This document shows, one piece after another, positions 8,159-16,439 of a stretch of 42,647 nucleotides of DNA. Under the pieces are notes generated by a model that was given only the letters and a program-made list of their open reading frames with translations, had not been told where the DNA came from and ran no database searches. This stretch comes from Lachnospiraceae bacterium (lineage in GTDB: Bacteria; Bacillota; Clostridia; Lachnospirales; Lachnospiraceae): assembly GCA_017621075.1 (NCBI GenBank), contig JAGATV010000004.1, positions 1 to 42,647 on the forward strand, written 5' to 3'. The position numbers and the translations under genes are program-made. Position 1 is the first letter of the stretch. Each line of letters opens with the position of its first letter.

Positions 8159-8208
8159 GTCCTTAATACAAAAAATAATAAAAATACCATTACACCCTGC
8201 ATTTGCAG

Positions 8209-8754
8209 CTATGATGTAACGGCACTCTTCTTATCCACTTGTCTCTTTTTTAAATATTTCCCCCATAATTTTTCCCCCATCACACAGATAACCACCCCAA
8301 ATGCACCGCCGCAGGTATCAAGCAGTACATCCGCAAAGCAACCATATCTGCCCGGCACAAAAAGCTGATGAAATTCATCCCCTGCCGCAGACAAAAACAC
8401 CCAAAGGACCGTCACAAGATACAAAAACCTCCCCCGCTGTTTGAAGGGGCGCCACATCAGATACACCAACACCCCCATGTAGGCATACTCCAAAAAGTGT
8501 GCCAGTTTGCGGATGGGATGCTCAAAATACGCAGCCATCTCCTCCATCACGATCCGGGTCCAGTGCCTGCCCGTCAGGGAATTTACCAGTTCCACGCATT
8601 TTTCCGAGATCATCCGGCTCAAATTCCCGGATTCTGCGCTGTCCTGCGCAGAAAAGAAAAAGATCATACTATACAGTTGTAAAAGAAACAAGGCGGCCAC
8701 AACAGTGATGACCGCCTTTTTATGATTGCTGTTCTTATGCTTGCTCATTTTCAT
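8209..8754 (-). CDS. VanZ-family membrane protein
   Basis: 181 residues with four to five hydrophobic segments. VanZ landmarks are visible: FFFSAQDSAESG near the first helix, RKLAHFLEYAYMG in the middle, and SAAGDEFHQLFVPGR followed by DVLLDTCGGAFGV. VanZ proteins are integral membrane proteins of unclear biochemical function, some linked to teicoplanin tolerance; most chromosomal copies have no known resistance role. The start overlaps the end of the PilZ gene by 20 bases (the ATG lies inside the previous coding sequence), so translation is probably coupled. It is the last gene of the pheS-led cluster. Confidence 0.85.
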   Translation of the reverse strand: MKMSKHKNSNHKKAVITVVAALFLLQLYSMIFFFSAQDSAESGNLSRMISEKCVELVNSLTGRHWTRIVMEEMAAYFEHPIRKLAHFLEYAYMGVLVYLMWRPFKQRGRFLYLVTVLWVFLSAAGDEFHQLFVPGRYGCFADVLLDTCGGAFGVVICVMGEKLWGKYLKKRQVDKKSAVTS

Positions 8755-9073
8755 TCACAGTCTGATATACTTCAATTCTGGAGGCATCCACTTCCGGCAT
8801 CCCGATGAAAGTAGCGCCGTAAACATACTCATCGCCCTTTAATTCAATACGCACGATCTGCAGGAACGCATGAAGCACTTCCTTGGTCCAGATAGTCAGA
8901 TAGGATTCATACACTGCACCGATCTGCAATGCCTCCTTGCAGCTAAACCCCACACCGCCTTTGGACACATCAATAATTTCGATTGCCACTTCTTCCTTTT
9001 GGCTGCCGTCCAGACGCTTTACCACGATACTGGAATGCAACTGTGTTCTCTTGCTACGTCTTCTCTCCTGCAT
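8735..9073 (-). CDS. PilZ-domain protein (probable c-di-GMP receptor)
   Basis: 112 residues, a single PilZ domain. The c-di-GMP-binding arginine motif RRRSKR occurs at residues 4-9 and the second motif, DVSKGG, about 35 residues later, as in functional PilZ domains. No membrane segment, so it is cytoplasmic and probably passes a c-di-GMP signal to a partner. The start was set at MQERRRSK because GGAGAAGG lies upstream; the frame is open to 9145, but the earlier ATGs lack a ribosome binding site and the added residues are not PilZ-like. It follows queA and overlaps the VanZ gene. Confidence 0.85.
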   Translation of the reverse strand: MQERRRSKRTQLHSSIVVKRLDGSQKEEVAIEIIDVSKGGVGFSCKEALQIGAVYESYLTIWTKEVLHAFLQIVRIELKGDEYVYGATFIGMPEVDASRIEVYQTVNENEQA

Positions 9074-9169
9074 AACCCTTCTCCGTTTCTGTGATACCCC
9101 ATCCATAGTAACTTGGGCAGCTATGGACACGCCACGACCTGCCATGGACTAAGTATATCATCATCCGGC

Positions 9170-10231
9170 TCATTCCACAAGCGGAATCTTCCCAAAATCG
9201 GCTATGAACATGGCGTCCCCGAAACTAAAGAAGCGATATCTCTCACGGATGGCTTCCCTGTATGCCGCCAGTACATTTTCACGGCCTGCCAGCGCAGAAA
9301 CCAACATCACTAACGTGGACTCCGGCAGATGGAAATTGGTGATCAGGGCATCCAGCACCTTAAACCTGTATCCCGGATAAATAAAGATCTCCGTATTGTC
9401 ACAACCCGCATGGACCTTTCCGGAATCATCGGAAGCGCTCTCAATGGTACGACAGCTGGTGGTGCCCACGCAGATCACCCGTCCGCCTTCTTCCTTGGTG
9501 CGGTTGATGATATCGGCAGCTTTTTCTGTGATCTGATAATATTCAGAGTGCATATGGTGTTCCAGCACATTTTCTTCCTTCACCGGACGGAATGTCCCAA
9601 GCCCCACATGCAGGGTCACATAAGCGATTCTCACGCCCTTTTCCTCAATCTGCTCAAGCAATTCCCTGGTAAAATGCAGTCCTGCGGTAGGTGCTGCCGC
9701 CGAGCCTTCATATTTGGCGTATACCGTCTGATAACGGTTCTTATCCTTCAATTTGTGGGTGATATAGGGAGGCAGGGGCATTTCCCCCAGCTTGTCCAGC
9801 ACCTCCTCAAAGATTCCTTCATACTCAAAATGGATCAGTCGGTTGCCTTCCTCCACGGTTTCCAGGATTTCGGCCTTAAGGAGTCCGCCGCCAAACACAA
9901 GCCTGTTTCCGGGCCTGCACTTCTTGCCCGGTTTTACCAACGTCTCCCAGATATCGCCTTCCCGTCGCTTTAACAGGAGCACCTCTACATGGCCTCCTGT
10001 GCCTTCCCGCTCTCCCAGAAGCCTGGCGGGAATGACCTTGGTGTTGTTCAGCACCAGGCAGTCCCCCGGATTCAGATAATCCACGATCTCCCGAAAAATA
10101 TGATGTTCCACCCTGCCGGTCTTTTTATCAAGCATCAAAAGCCTGGAGGAAGATCTGTCCTCCAACGGGTCCTGGGCGATCAGCTCCTTTGGCAGATCAA
10201 AATAAAAATCTGATTTTTTCAGCTCTGTCAT
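9170..10231 (-). CDS. queA: S-adenosylmethionine:tRNA ribosyltransferase-isomerase
   Basis: 353 residues, a normal length for QueA. It moves the ribose part of SAM onto 7-aminomethyl-7-deazaguanine at the tRNA wobble position to make epoxyqueuosine. The family stretches [15 protein letters not shown] at the N-terminus, [33 protein letters not shown] and [16 protein letters not shown] are all present. The start ATG overlaps the stop of the upstream M18 peptidase gene by 4 bases (ATGA), which points to translational coupling. No other queuosine gene is in the window. Confidence 0.95.
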   Translation of the reverse strand: MTELKKSDFYFDLPKELIAQDPLEDRSSSRLLMLDKKTGRVEHHIFREIVDYLNPGDCLVLNNTKVIPARLLGEREGTGGHVEVLLLKRREGDIWETLVKPGKKCRPGNRLVFGGGLLKAEILETVEEGNRLIHFEYEGIFEEVLDKLGEMPLPPYITHKLKDKNRYQTVYAKYEGSAAAPTAGLHFTRELLEQIEEKGVRIAYVTLHVGLGTFRPVKEENVLEHHMHSEYYQITEKAADIINRTKEEGGRVICVGTTSCRTIESASDDSGKVHAGCDNTEIFIYPGYRFKVLDALITNFHLPESTLVMLVSALAGRENVLAAYREAIRERYRFFSFGDAMFIADFGKIPLVE

Positions 10232-11670
10232 GATAGAGAAGCCCCTTCCGCAAATGCCTTATAACCCCGGTAGGTCTCATAGATATCCGCCTTGCTGGTA
10301 GCCTCCCAGGGTGCATGCATGTTCAGGACCGCTACGCCGCTGTCGATGACGTTCATGCCATACAATGCCAGGATATAGGCAATGGTGCCGCCGCCGCCCA
10401 GATCCACCTTCCCCAGCTCTGCCGTCTGGAAATTGATCTTCTTTTCCTCAAAGATATGACGGAGATGGGCAATATACTCCGCATTGGCGTCATTGGAACC
10501 GGATTTGCCTCTGGAACCGGTAAACTTATTGAATACCATGCCTCCTCCCAGATAAGCCACATTCTTCTTGTCAAAGCTTGCCCCGTAAGCGGGATCGTAA
10601 GCACTGCTCACATCGGAGGACAGCATACAGCAATGTGAGAGACATCTACGCACGTTCAGTTCACTGTACTCTCCCAAAAGATTCATGACCTCGGCCACTG
10701 CATCCTCAAAGAAATGGGACTGCATACCGGTAGCTCCCACGGAGCCGATCTCCTCTTTGTCCACCAGAATGCAGCATGTAGTACGCTGGGTCACCGGTGT
10801 GTCCAACATTGCCTTTAAGGAAGTAAATGCGCACACTCTGTCATCCTGACCATAAGCCAGGATCATACTGCGGTCGAAGCCCGCTTCTCTTGCCTTGCCG
10901 GCGGGCACTACCTCTAACTCTGCGGAGAGGAAATCCTCCTCTTCCATATCATAATTGTCTTTCAGGATCTTCAGGATACCTGCTTTTACGGCATCCTTTC
11001 CGGCATTTTTCTCCTCTTCCTGATCCTTCTTTGTCACCTTGTCACTTTTCTTTCCTTCCATGACAAGCGGCTTGTTGCCGATGATGATATCCAGTGCCTC
11101 CCCTTCAATGACCTTGGCCGCTTTCTTTTCCAGCTGCTCCTGCGCAAGGTGGATCAACAGATCGGACACAAAGAATACGGGATCATCCTCGTTTTCTCCA
11201 ATATTGATCTCCACAGTGGTCCCGTCCTTTTTTACCACCACACCGTGGATGGCCAGGGGAATGGTCACCCACTGGTATTTTTTCACACCTCCGTAGTAAT
11301 GGGTGTCCAGATAGGCAAATCCTCCGTCCTCATACAGGGGATTCTGCTTTACGTCAAGCCTGGGGCTGTCAATGTGGGCACCCAGGATGTTCATACCCTC
11401 TGTCAGGGATTTCTCCCCGATCTGGAACATCACGATGGACTTGTTCATCCACACACGGTAAATCTTGTCTCCCGTCTTTAAGCTTTCCCCGGACTTGATC
11501 ACGCTGTCAAGCTCTCTGTAACCTGCCTCCTCCACCGTATTCACGATGGTGTCGATGCATTCCCGCTCAGTCTTGCCCTGATTCAGGAACTCTCTGTACT
11601 CCTGACAGAGTTTTTCCAATTTTTTCAGATGCTTCGCATCATAAGTTTCCCAGGTATTCTTTTTTTCCAT
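10228..11670 (-). CDS. M18-family aminopeptidase
   Basis: 480 residues, a zinc metallo-aminopeptidase of the aspartyl aminopeptidase/aminopeptidase I family. Metal and catalytic motifs are [11 protein letters not shown] (His-Asp) near residue 96, [15 protein letters not shown] (Glu-Glu) and the C-terminal [18 protein letters not shown] (His). A Lys/Glu-rich insert (about residues 205-232, [20 protein letters not shown]) interrupts the core and looks like a surface loop. There is no signal peptide, so it acts in the cytosol on peptides. The start has AAGAAGGG upstream. It sits between pheT and queA and overlaps queA by 4 bases. Which N-terminal residue it prefers cannot be read from the sequence. 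Confidence 0.9.
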   Translation of the reverse strand: MEKKNTWETYDAKHLKKLEKLCQEYREFLNQGKTERECIDTIVNTVEEAGYRELDSVIKSGESLKTGDKIYRVWMNKSIVMFQIGEKSLTEGMNILGAHIDSPRLDVKQNPLYEDGGFAYLDTHYYGGVKKYQWVTIPLAIHGVVVKKDGTTVEINIGENEDDPVFFVSDLLIHLAQEQLEKKAAKVIEGEALDIIIGNKPLVMEGKKSDKVTKKDQEEEKNAGKDAVKAGILKILKDNYDMEEEDFLSAELEVVPAGKAREAGFDRSMILAYGQDDRVCAFTSLKAMLDTPVTQRTTCCILVDKEEIGSVGATGMQSHFFEDAVAEVMNLLGEYSELNVRRCLSHCCMLSSDVSSAYDPAYGASFDKKNVAYLGGGMVFNKFTGSRGKSGSNDANAEYIAHLRHIFEEKKINFQTAELGKVDLGGGGTIAYILALYGMNVIDSGVAVLNMHAPWEATSKADIYETYRGYKAFAEGASLS

Positions 11671-11732
11671 TTCTGACCCTTCTTTCCGTCACATACTGCA
11701 CTGGCAGATACCACACCGCCTACCACTGCATT

Positions 11733-14162
11733 TTACGCTCTCAATTCGATTCCCAGCTGCTCCAGTCCGTTTAAGATCTTCTTCATGGCACCTGCCACAT
11801 CGCTCTCTTCCAGCGTCCTGTCCTTGGCACGGAAAGTGATGGAGTAAGCCACCGACTTAAATCCTTCTTTGATCTGGCTTCCTTCATAGATATCAAACAG
11901 TTCACAGGATTCTAACAACTTTCCGCCCCGCTGCTCAATGATGTGCTCGATCTGGCCCACCAGGATATCCTTGGGCACTACCATACTGATGTCACGGCTC
12001 ACCGCAGGGAATTTTGCAATGCCTTCATACTTTCTGTCAAAGGTGGTGAAGGGAAGTACTTTGGGCATATCCAGCACAGCCACATAAGCTCTGGTACCGA
12101 TATTGTAATTGTCCAGCACCTGGGGATGGACCTCTCCCAAAAAGCCGATGGTCTCTCCCTCATATTTTACCAGCGCCTGGCGTCCGGGATGTAAGAAAGG
12201 CTTTCCCGCAGCAGGATCGTATTCCTTCTTGGCACTCATGCCCACACAGTCAAAGAACTCCTCCAATACCCCCTTTAGGGTAAAGAAATCGCCGTCACCA
12301 TAGAAGCCCAGGGTAAACTGCATTCTCTCGTCCACATAATCTGTTACCGGCAGTTCCTTGGGCAGATAGATATTGCCCAGTTCATATAACTTCACATTCT
12401 TGTTCCTTCGGTTGTAGTTGGTTGCCAGACTGTTCAGCATGCCGTTTAAGGAAAGGGTTCTCATAATCGAGAAATCCTCGCCCAAAGGATTTGAGATGGT
12501 CACCGTCTGACGAAGCACGTCGTCTGCAGGGATCAGCAGTTTGTCAAATACCTTGGGGCTTTCAAAGGAATAGCTCATTCCCTGTGAGAAGCCGCAGTAC
12601 TCCGCAATATCCCTGGCTTTCTTCTCAATGCGCAGCTTGTGGGGCAGTTTGCCGGTGGTAGCTTCCCCGCTGGGCAGCGTGGTAGGGATCTTGTCATAGC
12701 CGTAAAATCTGGCTACTTCCTCCGCGATATCTGCTCTTCCCAGAAGATCCTGTCTGAAAGAAGGGATCTCCAGGCAGATATCTCCGCAGCTGTTTGCAAT
12801 GGTCCCAATCTCCAGACGCTCAAAGATTTGAAGCATTTCTTCTTTGGAGACATCCGTTCCCAGAAGCTGATTGTATTTTTCCGGTTCAAAAGGCAGTACC
12901 GTAAGCTCCTTTAACGGAACCTTCACATCCACCATGCCGCCTACTACCTCACCACAGCCAAGCTCCTCGATCAGCTGGCAGGCACGGTTGATGGCAGCCT
13001 CCGCGTTCCTGGGGTCAAGGCCCTTCTCGAATTTGCCGGAAGCATCGGTTCTAAGGCCCACTCTCTTTGCTGATTTCCGGATATTGGCACCGTTGAAGGT
13101 TGCAGCCTCGAACAGCACGGTCTTTACCTCATCGGTGATCTTGGAATTCTCACCGCCCATGATGCCCGCAATACCAATCTGTTTCTCGGCATCGCAGATC
13201 ATCAGCACATCGCTGTCCATCCTGCGGATCTGACCGTCCAGCGTCTGGAATTCATCCCCGTCCTTGGCACGCTGTACAATGATCTTCTTTCCCGCAATAG
13301 TGTCCAGGTCAAAAGCGTGCATGGGCTGACCGTACTCTTCCATCACATAGTTGGTAATGTCCACCAGGTTATTGATGGGTCTGATACCGCTGGCAGCCAG
13401 CCTCCTCTGCATCCACTTGGGAGAAGGGCCGATCTTGATATTCTTGCAGACTCTTGCACAGTAACGGGGGCACAGATCGGTATCCTTTACCTCCACACTG
13501 ATATAGTCATTTACATCCTCGTCATTTCCTGTAGCCTTGACCACCGGTGCCACAAAGGGCTTTCTGAAGGTTGCCGCAGCCTCCCTTGCGATACCCAGGA
13601 TGCTGTAGCAATCCACACGGTTGCTGGTGATCTCATATTCAAAAACCGTGTCATGCATGCCTAAAAGCTCCACGGCATCTGCACCCACTTCCACATCCTC
13701 AGGGAAGATATAGATACCCATTTCCGGTGCTTCGGGATACATATTCCTGTCAGAGCCAAGCTCCTCGATGGAACACATCATGCCGTTTGACGGAATGCCC
13801 CTGAGCTTTCCGGCCTTGATCCTGATACCCTCCTCAGGCAGTGGCCCGCCGTCGTGTCCTCCTGCCACTTTGCCCCCATCCAGCACCACAGGCACCTTGT
13901 CTCCCACCTTTACATTGGGAGCGCCTGTGACGATCTGAATGGTCTCGCTTCCGATACTTACCTGACAGACGATCAGTTTGTCTGCATCGGGATGCTTTTC
14001 GATGGAAACGATCTGTCCTACTACAATCTTTTCCAGATTCTTATCTTTTCTTTCATAGCCTTCTACTTTTGTTCCGGTTAAAGTCATTGCATCGCAGTAT
14101 TCCTGATCGGTGCAGGCAAGCTCAGGCACATAAGCTTTGATCCATGATAACGCTGTATTCAT
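11733..14162 (-). CDS. pheT: Phenylalanyl-tRNA synthetase beta subunit
   Basis: 809 residues, full length for the large subunit of the alpha2-beta2 enzyme that charges tRNA-Phe. An EMAP-type tRNA-binding domain lies at about residues 40-155 (VGQIVSIEKHPDADKLIVCQV), then B3/B4 (editing) and B5 domains (FGYDKIPTTLP region), and a C-terminal FDX-ACB anticodon-binding domain (FPAVSRDISMVVPKDI to the end). The start has GAGGAG 8 bases upstream. It follows pheS after 24 bases and is under the same T-box. Confidence 0.95.
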   Translation of the reverse strand: MNTALSWIKAYVPELACTDQEYCDAMTLTGTKVEGYERKDKNLEKIVVGQIVSIEKHPDADKLIVCQVSIGSETIQIVTGAPNVKVGDKVPVVLDGGKVAGGHDGGPLPEEGIRIKAGKLRGIPSNGMMCSIEELGSDRNMYPEAPEMGIYIFPEDVEVGADAVELLGMHDTVFEYEITSNRVDCYSILGIAREAAATFRKPFVAPVVKATGNDEDVNDYISVEVKDTDLCPRYCARVCKNIKIGPSPKWMQRRLAASGIRPINNLVDITNYVMEEYGQPMHAFDLDTIAGKKIIVQRAKDGDEFQTLDGQIRRMDSDVLMICDAEKQIGIAGIMGGENSKITDEVKTVLFEAATFNGANIRKSAKRVGLRTDASGKFEKGLDPRNAEAAINRACQLIEELGCGEVVGGMVDVKVPLKELTVLPFEPEKYNQLLGTDVSKEEMLQIFERLEIGTIANSCGDICLEIPSFRQDLLGRADIAEEVARFYGYDKIPTTLPSGEATTGKLPHKLRIEKKARDIAEYCGFSQGMSYSFESPKVFDKLLIPADDVLRQTVTISNPLGEDFSIMRTLSLNGMLNSLATNYNRRNKNVKLYELGNIYLPKELPVTDYVDERMQFTLGFYGDGDFFTLKGVLEEFFDCVGMSAKKEYDPAAGKPFLHPGRQALVKYEGETIGFLGEVHPQVLDNYNIGTRAYVAVLDMPKVLPFTTFDRKYEGIAKFPAVSRDISMVVPKDILVGQIEHIIEQRGGKLLESCELFDIYEGSQIKEGFKSVAYSITFRAKDRTLEESDVAGAMKKILNGLEQLGIELRA

Positions 14163-14186
14163 GTCTTTGTTCTCCTCTCTCTGTCA

Positions 14187-15206
14187 TCAGAACTGCTTTA
14201 AGAAACGGATATCGTTCTCATAAAGCAGACGCATGTCATCAATCTCATACTTTAACAGTGCAATACGCTCAAGGCCTACACCAAATGCAAATCCGGTATA
14301 TTCCTCCGGGTCGATATGGCTCATCTCAAGCACATGTGGATGGACCATGCCGCAGCCCAGGATCTCGATCCAGCCCTCTCCCTTGCAGAAGCGGCAGCCC
14401 TTTCCTCCGCACTTAAAGCAGCTGACGTCCATCTCGGCGCTGGGCTCTGTGAACGGGAAGTGATGGGGTCTGAATTTTACCCTGGTGTCCTCACCGAACA
14501 TTTCCTTTGCAAACTCTGCCAGCGTACCCTTCAGATCCGCAAACGTGATATTCTTATCGATGACCAGTCCCTCGATCTGATGGAAGGAAGGCGAATGGGT
14601 GGCATCCACTTCATCCGCACGGAATACTCTTCCGGGGGCGATCATACGGATGGGCAGCTTTCCCTTTTCCATCTCATGCACCTGCACGCCGGAGGTCTGG
14701 GTACGCAGCAGGATATCTCCGTTGATGTAGAAGGTATCCTGTTCATCCTTTGCAGGATGGTCTGCGGGAATGTTCAGCGCCTCGAAATTGTAATAATCCT
14801 TTTCCACTTCAGGGCCTTCCACCACTTCATAGCCCATTCCCACAAAAATACGCTCCACTTCCTCCAGCGCAATGGTATTGGGATGTCTGTGCCCGATCTC
14901 CGCCTTCTTTGCCGGCAGGGTCACATCGATGACCTCCGCTCTCATTTTGGCTTCACGCACTGCCTTTTCCATTCTGGTCTTTGCTTCTTCCAAAACAGTC
15001 TCGATCTCTGTTCTGGTCTCATTGACCCACTGACCCACCTTGGGTCTGTCTTCCGGTGCTACATCCTTCATGGATTTCAGTACTTCGGTGAGTTCACCCT
15101 TCTTACCCAGGATGCTCACTCTGATCTCATTCAGCTTTTCGATGGTGTCACAGTCTTTGATCTGTGCAAGTGCCTGTTCCCTGATCTGGTCTACTTTGGC
15201 TTTCAT
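14187..15206 (-). CDS. pheS: Phenylalanyl-tRNA synthetase alpha subunit
   Basis: 339 residues, normal length. An N-terminal coiled-coil tRNA-binding arm is followed by the class II catalytic core: motif 2 region PGRVFRADEVDATHSPSFHQIEG, and motif 3 FGVGLERIALLKY near the C-terminus. The Cys-rich stretch CFKCGGKGCRFCKG before WIEILGCGMVHP also occurs in Bacillus-type PheS. The start was set at MKAKVDQI, where GGAAG lies 8 bases upstream; the open frame extends 69 codons further into the T-box leader but that is not coding. First gene of the cluster pheS-pheT-M18-queA-PilZ-VanZ. Confidence 0.95.
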   Translation of the reverse strand: MKAKVDQIREQALAQIKDCDTIEKLNEIRVSILGKKGELTEVLKSMKDVAPEDRPKVGQWVNETRTEIETVLEEAKTRMEKAVREAKMRAEVIDVTLPAKKAEIGHRHPNTIALEEVERIFVGMGYEVVEGPEVEKDYYNFEALNIPADHPAKDEQDTFYINGDILLRTQTSGVQVHEMEKGKLPIRMIAPGRVFRADEVDATHSPSFHQIEGLVIDKNITFADLKGTLAEFAKEMFGEDTRVKFRPHHFPFTEPSAEMDVSCFKCGGKGCRFCKGEGWIEILGCGMVHPHVLEMSHIDPEEYTGFAFGVGLERIALLKYEIDDMRLLYENDIRFLKQF

Positions 15207-15257
15207 AGTATCTTCCTTTCTGGTCATTTCAATAATAGGTGTGCGGGTACTGTATAC

Positions 15258-15292
15258 AAAAAAAGTCCCCTGCTGCATACACAACAAGGGAC
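15258..15292 (-). terminator. Attenuator of the pheS T-box leader
   Basis: On the minus strand GTCCCTTGTTG pairs with CAGCAGGGGAC over 11 bp (two G-U pairs) around a 6-base loop and is followed by seven Ts. It lies directly after the T-box sequence. The 5' arm can instead take part in the antiterminator when uncharged tRNA binds. Confidence 0.9.
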
Positions 15293-15545
15293 GAATGATC
15301 CGCGGTACCACCCTAATTCCTAAATCTAGGCTCTCATTTGCGCTTAACGTGCGCGGCCCGGCCCGGAATACTGATACCTGCGCCATGATCAAAAACAATC
15401 CTTGCGCCTGCATGTTCCTCCCGGCAGCTCCGGTGGGAAATTCGACAGATTATATGAACTTAAGGAAACTTACAGCCGGTGGTCTCCTCTCTCTGGAAGG
15501 AAATAATCTGCTACTATACACCTTCTACGCCTTTTTCACTACACT
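15258..15545 (-). promoter_or_regulatory. Phe-specific T-box leader of pheST
   Basis: A complete T-box leader of about 290 bases. The conserved T-box AGGGTGGTACCGCGG lies at 15314-15300, followed by the terminator hairpin. Stem I has GTATAGTAGC with the AGTA element and a specifier segment GAATTTCCC; TTC for phenylalanine is the natural reading given the downstream pheS. Some of the central part looks diverged or partly rearranged compared with the neat Stem I at the left edge of the window. High uncharged tRNA-Phe should let transcription continue into pheS, pheT and probably the four genes behind them. Confidence 0.92.
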
Positions 15546-15551
15546 TTCTAT

Positions 15552-15580
15552 ATTTTAATGATTTTATGCGAAAATGTCAA
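15552..15580 (-). promoter_or_regulatory. pheST promoter
   Basis: TTGACA (15580-15575), a 17-bp spacer, TAAAAT (15557-15552) on the minus strand, 6-7 bases before the start of the T-box leader. The -35 hexamer overlaps the stop codon of the upstream YihY gene. Confidence 0.85.
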
Positions 15581-16395
15581 GGCTCTAATTCTCTCAAATG
15601 ATAATACCTGTTGATATACGCTCCTATCATCACGATATACATACAAAAATACATCCACAGCATGATAATCACGATAATGGACAGACTGCCGTAGATACCG
15701 TAAGCCCCCGGACGCTCCACATATATGGAAAACCCAAAGGAGAATACGCTCCAGACCACCGATGAAAAGAGTGCTCCGGGGATCTGCTCCCTATACTTGA
15801 GTTTCCGATCGGGAATATAGGCATAGATTGCCGCAAACAACAAAGTCAGAAGCCCCCAGACAAACAAGAAGCGGAACTGCATCAAAAATTCCACCAATGC
15901 CTGCAACTGCGGGAATCTGTGCAGAGTAATATCCACCAGCCGATTGCCGAATACCATGACGAACAATGACAAAATGATCATCAGAAGCATTACCAGGGTA
16001 TAGATCGAGCAGATCACCCTTGCCAGAAAATAGTTACGCTTCTCGCCCTCACCATTGATGGCGTTCAGTCCCTGACGCAGGGCAAGCAGGCCCTTTCCTG
16101 CAGACCACAGGGTAGCGATCGCTGCGATGGACAATATGCCTGCCGATTTGTCATACACCTCAGAGATCAGTCTCATGGCCAGGGAATCCGCAACAGGCGG
16201 TGTGATATCCGTTACCACGGTGACCAGATTTTCCTCTGTGAGCGGCGTAAAAGGAATGATCGTACAAATCAACACCAGCATGGGAACCAGGGACAGGAAC
16301 AGGAAAAATGCCGTGCTGGCTGCATAAGTGCCAATATTCTTTTGTTTCATCTGCGCGGAAAAATCCCGCATGAGTTCATAAATTTTTCTAACCAT
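15577..16395 (-). CDS. YihY/BrkB-family membrane protein
   Basis: About 272 residues with six hydrophobic segments and the YihY pattern: an N-terminal TYAASTAFFLFLSLVPMLVLI segment, SAGKGLLALRQGLNAI in the first third, and GALFSSVVWSVFSFGFSIYV with YGIYGSLSIIVIIMLWMY near the C-terminus. The family was once called ribonuclease BN in error; the function is not settled. The start is uncertain: MVRKIYEL (used here, AGGA 8 bases upstream) or a TTG at 16443 that overlaps the stop of the SpoIID gene but lacks a ribosome binding site. Probably co-transcribed with the SpoIID gene. Confidence 0.85.
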   Translation of the reverse strand: MVRKIYELMRDFSAQMKQKNIGTYAASTAFFLFLSLVPMLVLICTIIPFTPLTEENLVTVVTDITPPVADSLAMRLISEVYDKSAGILSIAAIATLWSAGKGLLALRQGLNAINGEGEKRNYFLARVICSIYTLVMLLMIILSLFVMVFGNRLVDITLHRFPQLQALVEFLMQFRFLFVWGLLTLLFAAIYAYIPDRKLKYREQIPGALFSSVVWSVFSFGFSIYVERPGAYGIYGSLSIIVIIMLWMYFCMYIVMIGAYINRYYHLRELEP

Positions 16396-16439
16396 GATGT
16401 ACATCCTATCACATTTTTCCGATTCTTTCCAGTCCTCCT

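Noticed and set aside
8209-8754. Glycopeptide resistance determinant
   Set aside because: Only a VanZ-family protein is present; no vanHAX or vanRS genes are nearby.
14316-15323. 335-codon plus-strand frame opposite pheS
   Set aside because: Shadow of pheS; composition rich in His/Cys/Leu as expected for an antisense frame.
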